Source of the DNA: UBA6165 sp044233745
Lineage (GTDB): Bacteria; Bacteroidota; Bacteroidia; Flavobacteriales_D; Crocinitomicaceae
Length of the DNA: 14,741 nucleotides
NCBI GenBank assembly: GCA_044233745.1
Contig: JBIIJN010000069.1
Coordinates: forward strand, 1-14,741
Direction: 5' to 3'
Part shown: in pieces, positions 7,367 to 14,025 of the stretch
How positions within the stretch are numbered: the first letter of the stretch is position 1
How the letters are laid out: each line of letters opens with the position of its first letter
The notes under the pieces: generated by a model
Told to the model about the DNA's origin: nothing
Databases searched by the model: none
The model's input: only the letters and a program-made list of their open reading frames with translations
Made by a program: the position numbers and the translations under genes

Positions 7367-8493
7367 CCTGCTACAAATTCTTTTATGGTATCGCAAATAT
7401 GTTTCAACTGCGCTTCTTCAAATTCGGTGTGAATAGGCAATGATATTACCCTTGAGGTTAAATCGTCTGTAATGGGCATATGCAATTCGCCCAAATTAAA
7501 TGACGCAAACATTTTTTGTCGGTGTCCAGGAACAGGATAGTAAATCATGCTCGGAATATCTCTGGATGCCAAAAACGCATTCAATGCATCTCTGTCAATA
7601 CCATGCAATTTCAGCGTGTATTGGTGAAATACATGGTTGGAAACGCTTGTTCTTGCGGGAACGGTGATGCCTTCAATAGCGCCTAGTTCACGATCGTAAT
7701 AGGCCGCAACTGCATTTCTTTTTGTGATGTATTCATCTAATTTTCTCAACTTTACGCGCAGAATGGCCGCTTGAATGGTGTCTAGCCTTGAGTTGCATCC
7801 AACAACATCATGGTAGTATCTTTCCGATTGACCATGGTTGGCAATCATACGCATTTGTGCGGCTAAATCATCGTCGTTTGTTGTTATTGCACCTCCATCA
7901 CCATAACAGCCGAGGTTTTTTGAAGGAAAAAATGATGTGCAACCAATATGACCAATGGTCATCGTTTTCTTTTTACTGCCATCGGCAAAAATATAGTCGC
8001 AGCCAATGGCTTGAGCATTGTCTTCGATAACGTATAAATTGTGTTTTTGGGCAATCTGCATTATGGCTTCCATGTTGGCAGCTTGTCCATAAAGGTGAAC
8101 TGGAACGATGGCTTTAGTTTGCGGGGTAATAGCAGCTTCTAGACTTGCTATGTTCATACAGAAATCGTCTGCATTCACCTCAACAAAAACGGGTTTTAAG
8201 CGCAACAAGGCAATTACCTCAGTTGTCGCAATGTATGTAAATGAAGGCGTGATTACTTCGTCGCCAGGTTGTAAATTCAATGCCATCAAGGCAATTTGAA
8301 GCGCATCAGTACCATTCGCACATGGGATAACATGCTTGGCACCCAAATAGGCTTTAAATTCTTCAGTAAATGCCGAGACATCTGGCCCATTTATAAATTG
8401 AGCTTTAGCGCAGATGTCTTTAATTGCTTGATCTACTTCTGTTTGGATGGCCTCATATTGGGTTACCAAATCCACCATTTGAATTTTCTTCAT
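7363..8493 (-). CDS. WbpE-like sugar aminotransferase (DegT/DnrJ/EryC1/StrS family)
   Basis: This PLP-dependent aminotransferase (376 residues from the chosen start) is of the WbpE type, which moves an amino group from glutamate to the 3-keto group of UDP-3-keto-GlcNAcA made by WbpB. Visible features are NGTDALQIAL (60-69, phosphate-binding region), PVHLYGQ (131-137), VIEDNAQA (155-162) with the PLP-ring aspartate, and SFFPSKNLG with Lys192 as the Schiff-base lysine. The ATG at 8493 is chosen over one at 8535 because GAGGAGAG lies just upstream of it and the predicted transcription start falls between the two, so the longer start could not be translated from that promoter. It is the first gene of the eight-gene operon. 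Confidence 0.88.
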   Translation of the reverse strand: MKKIQMVDLVTQYEAIQTEVDQAIKDICAKAQFINGPDVSAFTEEFKAYLGAKHVIPCANGTDALQIALMALNLQPGDEVITPSFTYIATTEVIALLRLKPVFVEVNADDFCMNIASLEAAITPQTKAIVPVHLYGQAANMEAIMQIAQKHNLYVIEDNAQAIGCDYIFADGSKKKTMTIGHIGCTSFFPSKNLGCYGDGGAITTNDDDLAAQMRMIANHGQSERYYHDVVGCNSRLDTIQAAILRVKLRKLDEYITKRNAVAAYYDRELGAIEGITVPARTSVSNHVFHQYTLKLHGIDRDALNAFLASRDIPSMIYYPVPGHRQKMFASFNLGELHMPITDDLTSRVISLPIHTEFEEAQLKHICDTIKEFVAG

Positions 8494-8506
8494 ACTCTCC
8501 TCGAAG
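8486..8506 (-). promoter_or_regulatory. Ribosome binding site deciding the wbpE-like start
   Basis: On the minus strand the sequence reads TTCGAGGAGAGTATG, so a GAGGAG purine block ends three to four bases before the ATG at 8493. Strong Shine-Dalgarno sequences are not the rule in Bacteroidota, so this one stands out and supports the shorter start of the first operon gene. Confidence 0.6.
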
Positions 8507-8524
8507 GTGTTAAATTTTGAGGTG

Positions 8525-8555
8525 CAAATATACAAAAATCATCGGCTTAGAACAC
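8525..8555 (-). promoter_or_regulatory. Bacteroidota-type promoter of the nucleotide-sugar operon
   Basis: The minus strand carries TATATTTG at 8532-8525, a perfect match to the Bacteroidota primary sigma factor -7 box TAnnTTTG, followed by CACC. At 20 bases upstream (8555-8553) there is GTG where the -33 box TTG is expected, a one-base mismatch. Transcription would start near 8520, giving a leader of about 25 bases before the wbpE-like ATG. No riboswitch fits in so short a leader. Confidence 0.7.
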
Positions 8556-8621
8556 ACGTATAAATCGTTAATGATTTGTTCACAGTGACTTCCTCAGATT
8601 GTACACAAATAAACTTAAAAC

Positions 8622-8651
8622 AAAAAAGCGACCCAAAATGAGTCGCTTTTT
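8622..8651 (-). terminator. Rho-independent terminator of secDF
   Basis: A perfect 10-base-pair stem (8623-8632 with 8642-8651; core GCGAC/GTCGC flanked by A/T runs) encloses a 9-base loop. On the minus strand it follows the secDF stop by about 18 bases and ends in a run of T. The A-run at the other foot makes it potentially active on both strands, but no plus-strand gene lies nearby. Confidence 0.88.
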
Positions 8652-8668
8652 ATAAATATTTGAATCAG

Positions 8669-11600
8669 TTATTTTTCTTCTTTTTTGGCAGACAAATCTA
8701 CAATCATCGGTGATGCGATACAGATTGAAGAATAAGTACCAACTACAACACCGATAATCAAAGCAAAAATGAATCCTTTGATGGTTGCAGGACCAAGCAA
8801 GAATATAACGACCAAAACTAACAAGGTAGATGCAGAGGTGTTTATTGTTCTAGTCAATGTCGAGTTCAAGGCGTCGTTGATATTGTCGATATTGTCTTTT
8901 GACTTGTGTAAGCCAAGCACTTCTCGGATACGGTCGAATATTACCACGGTGTCGTTGATGGAATAACCAACAACCGTTAGAATGGCGGCAATGAACGCTT
9001 GATCTATGTCCATGTTGAAAGGCATAATACCATGCAGAGCAGCAAAAGCACCGAGCACTATGATTACGTCATGTGACAAGGAAACCAAGGCACCTAATCC
9101 ATACTGCCATTTCCCGAATCGAAGTACAATGTATAGGAAAATCGCAATTAATGAGAGTAATATGGCGTAAGTTGAAGATGTTTTCAATTCATCAGAAATC
9201 ACCGCTGAGATACTTCTACTTTGCACTATTTGATAGTCGCCCATGCTTGCTTTGCATAAATCTAAACCTTCGCGAAGCTTTTGGTCAACAATGGTATCCG
9301 CATTTACAGCAGTGTGCATGAAGTTGGTTTGAATCTCTGCGATGTTTTTGCTTTCTTTTTTCTTAACAACAACGTCTGCTGTTTTTCCATCCTGAACAAA
9401 TACTTTTTTCAACGTTGATGCAATTTCTTCATTGTTAGTAGCTTTTTCAAAACGTACTTCAAAAGATCTACCACCTGTAAATTCTATCCCGTATTTCAAC
9501 CCTCGTGTAGCCAGCATTCCAATACCGAATACAACTAATACACCTGAAATCATGTAGAATGTTTTTCTTTTCTGAATGAATGGGATATTCGTGTTTTTCA
9601 AGAAGTTTTCGGTAAATTTCGTGCTGAAAGAAATTTCTCCTTTTCGCTCGGAAATATATTCGAAAATCAAGCGAGACACAATTACTGAGGCAAAAACAGA
9701 CGAGAAAATACCAATAATCAATGTTGTTGCGAAAGATTCAATTGGGCCTGAACCAAAAACTTTTAAGATAATTGCTGTTAGCAGGGTTGTGATATTAGAA
9801 TCAAGGATAGAAGAAAGAGCGTTTGAGAAACCATCTGCAATGGCTTGTTTTTGACCTTTTCCAGCTGCAACTTCCTCTCGAATACGTTCATAAATAAGTA
9901 CGTTGGCATCAACCGACATACCAATGGTCAAAACGATACCAGCGATACCCGCCAAGGTCAATACGGCGCCGAAAGAGGCCAATGAACCTAGAATGAATAG
10001 GATGTTGATGAGCAATGCAACGTTAGCAATTAAACCTGCCTTGGCATAATAAAACACCATGTAGATCAACACACCTAATAAAGCAATTCCAAAGGCTATC
10101 AAACCTGAGCTGATGTTTTGCTCTCCCAGTGTTGAACCAACAATGGATTCATCTACAATCACACAAGGTGCTGGTAATGAACCGGCATTCAATAAGGCTG
10201 CAAATTCTTTTGCCTCATCAACTGTATAGTTTCCTGTAATAATGGCGCGACCATCATTCATTTTCGCTTGAACCATCGGTGAACTAACCACTTGATCGTC
10301 CATACAAATGGCTACAGTTTTCTTGAAATTATTGTTGGTCAATGTTGACCATTTTGTCGTCCCTTTTGCGGTCATTTTCAAAGAAACCCCGATTCTACCA
10401 ACTTGATCAAAATCTTGACCTGCGTTGTCGATGTCATTTCCGTTGATGTAAGCACGTCCATTTTCTGGTATCTTAATGGCATGAAGCGCATAACCGTCTA
10501 TGGATGGCTTATCCTTCACATCAAATTTAACCGGAGTCGATGCCCACATAAATCGAACATTAGAAACAGGCAAAAGTGCCTGAACTTCTTTGTCTCTCAA
10601 TAGTTTACCAATCGAAGCGGTGTCTTTGGATTGAGCGTAAAGCAAAATTTCACTGTGGTCTTGTGTAAACGACCCCATTTGAACAACGTTCTTGTACAAA
10701 ACAGAAGTGCTTTGGTCAACTGGCTCATCGGATTTATCATCAATTTTCAAAGAATCATTTTCTGTGCTTGTAGTGTCTTCCGAATTCAAATCTAATATTG
10801 GAGCGTCGTCAGCTGCGTTATCTGCTAAATCCAAATTCAGTTCTTTGTCTTCTTCTTTTTCAGTGCCGTATTTTTTATTCAACAATTTATCGGCTTCATC
10901 CAAGAATGTGATGAACTCGATGTTATGATGGGTTTCATAAAACTCCAAGTTGGCCGTTGACTGCAATTTCTTACGCACTGTGTTTTTATCTTTAACACCA
11001 GGCAATTCAATGTAAATACGATTGGAATTCACATCTTTTTGAATATTCGGCTGAGCAACACCAAATTGGTTGATACGTCTATTCATGATGTTTTCTACAC
11101 CTGAAAGTGAGCTCGTTACTTTTTCTCTCAAGTAAGCGATAACTTTATTATCAGAGGCATCACGTGACAAAACTTCGCTGTTTGCAGACGAGTAAAAATC
11201 ATCAATAAGTTTGCGATCTTTATTCAATTTGCGGTATTCAGCTACAAAAATATCGATGAAATCTCCACCAGAAGTGCGGTAGATTAGAACGGCTTTGTCG
11301 TAAGGATTTGCAAATCGTGCATTTCGTGGATTTACAGCTTCGTTCTTAACCAAATCAGGAATAGAGACTTCAAGCGTAACACTCATACCACCTTTCAAGT
11401 CGAGGCCTAGGTTGATGCTTCTGTTTTTCGCATCGTTGTAGGTAGCGCCTGTCCAAGATACTTTTTTCTCACCTTTTTCAATGAGGTACGCATTGGTGTA
11501 GTAGTTAACGATTATGTCTTCTCCTTCAACGTCATTGAGCACTACTTCTACGCCATTTGGGAGCAAAATTGTTTTATCTGTTAGATTTTGAACAGCACTT

Positions 11601-11740
11601 TTAAGTGAGTCAAGTTGTTCGTTGGCATATTTTTCTGCGCTTTTCTCTACTCGATTCACCACAAAAGTGAAAGATATTTGATACACACAAACAATTGCTA
11701 CTAAGATGGTTAGGAACCAAAAGAAACCTTTATTACGCAT
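8669..11740 (-). CDS. secDF: Protein translocase subunit SecDF (fused SecD-SecF)
   Basis: SecD and SecF are inner-membrane RND-type proteins that use the proton gradient to help SecYEG complete protein export. This 1023-residue protein is a natural fusion, as in Bacteroidota. The first membrane segment is at about residues 7-28, LGLDLKGGM of SecD at 111-119, the large periplasmic domain reaches to about 540, and the SecD membrane block with SVDANVLIYERIREE lies at 609-623. A further membrane segment at about 729-745 is followed by the SecF motif YGIEFTGG (750-757) and GYSINDTVVIFDRIRE (925-940). Asp611 and Asp930 are the expected conserved membrane acidic residues. Residues about 294-344 form an acidic, Asp/Glu/Ser-rich low-complexity insert in the periplasmic region. 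The gene has its own promoter and terminator. Confidence 0.97.
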   Translation of the reverse strand: MRNKGFFWFLTILVAIVCVYQISFTFVVNRVEKSAEKYANEQLDSLKSAVQNLTDKTILLPNGVEVVLNDVEGEDIIVNYYTNAYLIEKGEKKVSWTGATYNDAKNRSINLGLDLKGGMSVTLEVSIPDLVKNEAVNPRNARFANPYDKAVLIYRTSGGDFIDIFVAEYRKLNKDRKLIDDFYSSANSEVLSRDASDNKVIAYLREKVTSSLSGVENIMNRRINQFGVAQPNIQKDVNSNRIYIELPGVKDKNTVRKKLQSTANLEFYETHHNIEFITFLDEADKLLNKKYGTEKEEDKELNLDLADNAADDAPILDLNSEDTTSTENDSLKIDDKSDEPVDQSTSVLYKNVVQMGSFTQDHSEILLYAQSKDTASIGKLLRDKEVQALLPVSNVRFMWASTPVKFDVKDKPSIDGYALHAIKIPENGRAYINGNDIDNAGQDFDQVGRIGVSLKMTAKGTTKWSTLTNNNFKKTVAICMDDQVVSSPMVQAKMNDGRAIITGNYTVDEAKEFAALLNAGSLPAPCVIVDESIVGSTLGEQNISSGLIAFGIALLGVLIYMVFYYAKAGLIANVALLINILFILGSLASFGAVLTLAGIAGIVLTIGMSVDANVLIYERIREEVAAGKGQKQAIADGFSNALSSILDSNITTLLTAIILKVFGSGPIESFATTLIIGIFSSVFASVIVSRLIFEYISERKGEISFSTKFTENFLKNTNIPFIQKRKTFYMISGVLVVFGIGMLATRGLKYGIEFTGGRSFEVRFEKATNNEEIASTLKKVFVQDGKTADVVVKKKESKNIAEIQTNFMHTAVNADTIVDQKLREGLDLCKASMGDYQIVQSRSISAVISDELKTSSTYAILLSLIAIFLYIVLRFGKWQYGLGALVSLSHDVIIVLGAFAALHGIMPFNMDIDQAFIAAILTVVGYSINDTVVIFDRIREVLGLHKSKDNIDNINDALNSTLTRTINTSASTLLVLVVIFLLGPATIKGFIFALIIGVVVGTYSSICIASPMIVDLSAKKEEK

Positions 11741-11762
11741 TTTACTTTAAATTATTGGGGTG

Positions 11763-11793
11763 CAAATATAGAATTTCCCCTTTGGATATTCAA
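11763..11793 (-). promoter_or_regulatory. Bacteroidota-type promoter of secDF
   Basis: On the minus strand TTG (11793-11791) is followed after exactly 20 bases by TATATTTG (11770-11763), matching the Bacteroidota consensus TTG-N(about 19-23)-TAnnTTTG. The -7 box continues into GCACC. The start of transcription would be near 11757, leaving a short leader of roughly 17 bases before the secDF ATG at 11740. Confidence 0.8.
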
Positions 11794-11835
11794 AAAAGAG
11801 TGAAAAAAGTTGGAGGTATAGTTGGATTATTATAA

Positions 11836-11855
11836 ATGTTGGACTAACCAAACAT
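11836..11855 (-). terminator. Weak hairpin, possible terminator of the lipoprotein/menB cluster
   Basis: A seven-pair stem (ATGTTGG 11836-11842 with CC 11848-11849 and AACAT 11851-11855, one base bulged at 11850) with loop ACTAA lies 15 bases after the lipoprotein stop on the minus strand. It is followed by TTATAATAAT rather than a clean T-run, so intrinsic termination would be weak. I rate it as only a candidate. The rest of 11741-11869 holds the secDF promoter and nothing else I can support. Confidence 0.3.
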
Positions 11856-11869
11856 ACATGTAAAGGGTG

Positions 11870-12562
11870 TTATTCTTGTCCAAAATCGACAATAGAATAG
11901 TGAATTTCGTTTCCGTTTCTGATATTCAGCGTATCAAAATTTAAGATGTCATTGTCTTTATAAAATTTATAAACGAGTCCTATACCTGGGGCATAAATTT
12001 CGTATTTTTTCCGATGGTCTACCAAACTAAAGAAGTCTTGTTGATTGACACGTAAAGTTGAATCGAGATAGATGTTGTTTATGGTTCGATTACCATGCAA
12101 GCTAGCGGCATCGTATCGGGCGTTCAAAGTCGCATCGTTATTGAATGCATTGATGTCCCAAACTTTTTCCAGAGTAGGCGCAAAGACTAATTTCACCATG
12201 CGCTTATTCTCTTCAACCAATTCGATACGAAGGTCTTTGCGCTTGGTTGTCCAGACATCCTTGATTACCCATTCATCTTCAGGATTGATTTTCCAATACC
12301 GGTAAAACTTAAAGGCAACATCGCCTTCCAAGTCTACAATTTGCTCACCAATTACTGTTTTTAGTAGGAACCTAGTGGTGTCGTGTTGTATAAGCGCTTG
12401 CACATCATGATGGATTTCCATGGCATCATAAACAACAAACCGACCTGTTTCTAGTGGGTAATAGTTGAAATGAAATTCTGGATTTGGCGACTCATCTTTT
12501 TTACAAGAAAGCAGCAAGGCTCCCGCAAAAATGATGATAGATTTCCCCAAAGTTCGATTCAT
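11870..12562 (-). CDS. Lipoprotein of unknown function
   Basis: I do not recognise the family. The 230-residue product begins with a lipoprotein signal peptide: MNRTLGK, a hydrophobic stretch (8-18), and the lipobox LLSC with Cys20 as the lipidated residue. The residues after it, KKDES, contain Lys followed by two acidic residues, like the lipoprotein export signal described for Bacteroidota surface lipoproteins. The mature part is rich in Tyr, Asp and charged residues, with a YEIYAPGIGLVYKFYKD stretch at 187-203 that recalls other Bacteroidota lipoproteins. It starts 18 bases after menB and is probably cotranscribed; I see no functional link to menaquinone synthesis. A surface or periplasmic location is inferred. 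Confidence 0.8.
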   Translation of the reverse strand: MNRTLGKSIIIFAGALLLSCKKDESPNPEFHFNYYPLETGRFVVYDAMEIHHDVQALIQHDTTRFLLKTVIGEQIVDLEGDVAFKFYRYWKINPEDEWVIKDVWTTKRKDLRIELVEENKRMVKLVFAPTLEKVWDINAFNNDATLNARYDAASLHGNRTINNIYLDSTLRVNQQDFFSLVDHRKKYEIYAPGIGLVYKFYKDNDILNFDTLNIRNGNEIHYSIVDFGQE

Positions 12563-12580
12563 AAGTATGGCTTTAAGAGG

Positions 12581-13420
12581 CTAAGGTATGTACTTTTTCT
12601 CAAAGTTTGGTTTGCGTTTTTCAAGAAAAGCATTACGACCTTCTGTAGCTTCGTCTGTCATGTATGCCAAACGAGTCGCTTCTCCAGCAAATACTTGTTG
12701 GCCTACCATGCCGTCATCTGTTAAATTCATGGCGAATTTCAACATTTTGATGGATGTTGGCGATTTTGCTAATATTTCTTGGGCCCAGTTAAATGCCTCG
12801 TTCTCAAGTTCATCATGTGGAATCACAGCATTCACCATACCCATGTCAAAAGCTTCTTGTGCCGAGTAATTCCTGCCCAAAAAGAAAATTTCTCTTGCCT
12901 TTTTCTGTCCAACCATTTTTGCGAGATATGCAGATCCATAACCCCCATCAAAGCTGGTTACATCTGCATCTGTCTGTTTGAAAATGGCATGTTCTTTACT
13001 GGCTAAAGTTAGGTCGCACACAACATGCAAACTATGACCGCCACCAACAGCCCATCCAGGCACTACGGCGATAACTGCTTTGGGCATAAAACGAATCAGG
13101 CGCTGCACCTCAAGTATGTTCAATCGGTGATAGCCATCTTGACCAACATAGCCTTGATGACCTCTAACGCGTTGATCGCCGCCACTGCAAAAAGACCAAA
13201 CACCATCTTTGGGTGATGGTCCTTCTGCCGAAAGCAATACTACACCAATAGAAGTGTCTTCGTGGGCATCTTTAAAAGCCACAAGTAGTTCTGAGGTGGT
13301 CTGCGGTCTGAATGCGTTGCGCACCTCAGGTCTATTAAACGCAATGCGCGCAACACCATCACATTTTTTGTAGGTGATGTCTTCAAACTCAATAGCGGTT
13401 TGCCAATTGATTTCGCTCAT
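12581..13420 (-). CDS. menB: 1,4-dihydroxy-2-naphthoyl-CoA synthase
   Basis: MenB closes the second ring of the naphthoquinone nucleus, turning o-succinylbenzoyl-CoA into 1,4-dihydroxy-2-naphthoyl-CoA in menaquinone synthesis. The 279-residue protein has the crotonase fold: FNRPEVRNAFRP (28-39), FCSGGDQ (77-83), GWAVGGGHSLH (122-132, oxyanion hole), QTDADVTSFDGGYGSAY (149-165) and LGRNYSAQEA (181-190). Asp151 in QTDADV marks the enzyme class that does not rely on bound bicarbonate. The start at 13420 is chosen because it gives the family-typical MSEINW start one base after the upstream stop; a longer reading frame to 13522 would cover that gene and adds no conserved residues. No other men gene is in the window. 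Confidence 0.95.
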   Translation of the reverse strand: MSEINWQTAIEFEDITYKKCDGVARIAFNRPEVRNAFRPQTTSELLVAFKDAHEDTSIGVVLLSAEGPSPKDGVWSFCSGGDQRVRGHQGYVGQDGYHRLNILEVQRLIRFMPKAVIAVVPGWAVGGGHSLHVVCDLTLASKEHAIFKQTDADVTSFDGGYGSAYLAKMVGQKKAREIFFLGRNYSAQEAFDMGMVNAVIPHDELENEAFNWAQEILAKSPTSIKMLKFAMNLTDDGMVGQQVFAGEATRLAYMTDEATEGRNAFLEKRKPNFEKKYIP

Positions 13421-13421
13421 G

Positions 13422-13610
13422 TTAATCGTTTTTGCATTGTTCTTCTGGTCGTGCGCCACATAAACCGCAATTTGCGCCTTCTTCTTGAAGCATTGGGTTG
13501 TTACTGGCACATGTACCGGCAAACTTACCGTCTTTTTTTACCAAAAGTTTAATAGCAATACCTGCAAAAGCTAGGGCTAAAAAGACAAAAGTGATGATGA
13601 AAATTTCCAT
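13422..13610 (-). CDS. Small single-pass membrane protein with four cysteines, NqrM-like
   Basis: This 62-residue protein has one N-terminal membrane segment (about residues 3-24), a basic KKDGK stretch, and a tail with four cysteines: GTC at 34, NCGLCG at 48 and 51, and Cys59. The layout (tiny anchor, then FAGTC and a CxxC motif) resembles NqrM, the DUF539 protein that helps mature the Na+-translocating NADH:quinone reductase, probably by delivering iron. The identity is an inference; the family is often annotated only as membrane or secreted protein in Bacteroidota. It sits directly before menB, with a TAA-C-ATG junction. That is at least consistent with a role near quinone-linked respiration, but no nqr gene is visible. 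Confidence 0.72.
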   Translation of the reverse strand: MEIFIITFVFLALAFAGIAIKLLVKKDGKFAGTCASNNPMLQEEGANCGLCGARPEEQCKND

Positions 13611-13632
13611 GGCATTGTTGTGAATTGATTAA

Positions 13633-14007
13633 TTAAAATGGCAAATCGTCGTCTGCTGAGGCAGTAAACGCTTGAGCCTCTTCAGTTGTTCGCATGGGTG
13701 GCTCTTGAGATGTTGGAGCAACTCCGCCATCTGCTTTTTTGATAGACCAAACATCGAGTGAGTTGAAATATCTAACTTCACCTTGAGGGCTGGTCCATTC
13801 GCGACCACGAATAAAGAAAGAAACCTGCACGGCCTCACCCGCTTGCATGCCATTCACTGCATCTGTTTTGTCTTGTGTCAATTGAAACAAGATATCCTGA
13901 GGATATTGACCTGTACTGTCGGTGATTACGATTTCTCTTTTCTTGAATTTTTCAGACACAACTTGAGTGTCGTTTACTACTTTTAATACGCCGTTGATGT
14001 TGAACAT
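13633..14007 (-). CDS. DUF3127 protein with SSB-like acidic C-terminus
   Basis: The 124-residue protein matches, by recall, the DUF3127 family found in Bacteroidota. Residues 1-90 have the look of a small beta-barrel, with FNINGVLKVV, KKREIVITD, VQVSFFIRGREW and YFNSLDVWSI as alternating strands. Residues 91-115 are a flexible Pro/Thr/Ala/Gln linker. The last six residues, DDDLPF (119-124), closely copy the DDDIPF tip by which bacterial single-stranded DNA-binding proteins recruit DNA repair and replication partners. This suggests an OB-fold SSB-like protein, but no DNA-binding evidence exists in the sequence itself. The gene lies between the flavin reductase-like gene (18 bases) and the small membrane protein gene (22 bases), likely in one transcript. 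Confidence 0.85.
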   Translation of the reverse strand: MFNINGVLKVVNDTQVVSEKFKKREIVITDSTGQYPQDILFQLTQDKTDAVNGMQAGEAVQVSFFIRGREWTSPQGEVRYFNSLDVWSIKKADGGVAPTSQEPPMRTTEEAQAFTASADDDLPF

Positions 14008-14025
14008 AGTGCTTTGTTTTTAAGG

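Noticed and set aside
371..8535. Novel defence or mobile system within the sugar operon
   Set aside because: Every gene has a clear nucleotide-sugar or polysaccharide-regulation assignment, and there are no nuclease, toxin, integrase or repeat-array signs.
8562..8577. Inverted repeat AAATC-N6-GATTT upstream of the sugar operon promoter as an operator
   Set aside because: Five-base A/T-rich arms are expected by chance in such DNA, and there is no second copy or nearby regulator gene.
13629..13853. 74-codon minus-strand open frame overlapping the DUF3127 gene in another frame
   Set aside because: The DUF3127 frame has a recognisable family pattern and a meaningful C-terminus; this frame has no domain and odd composition.
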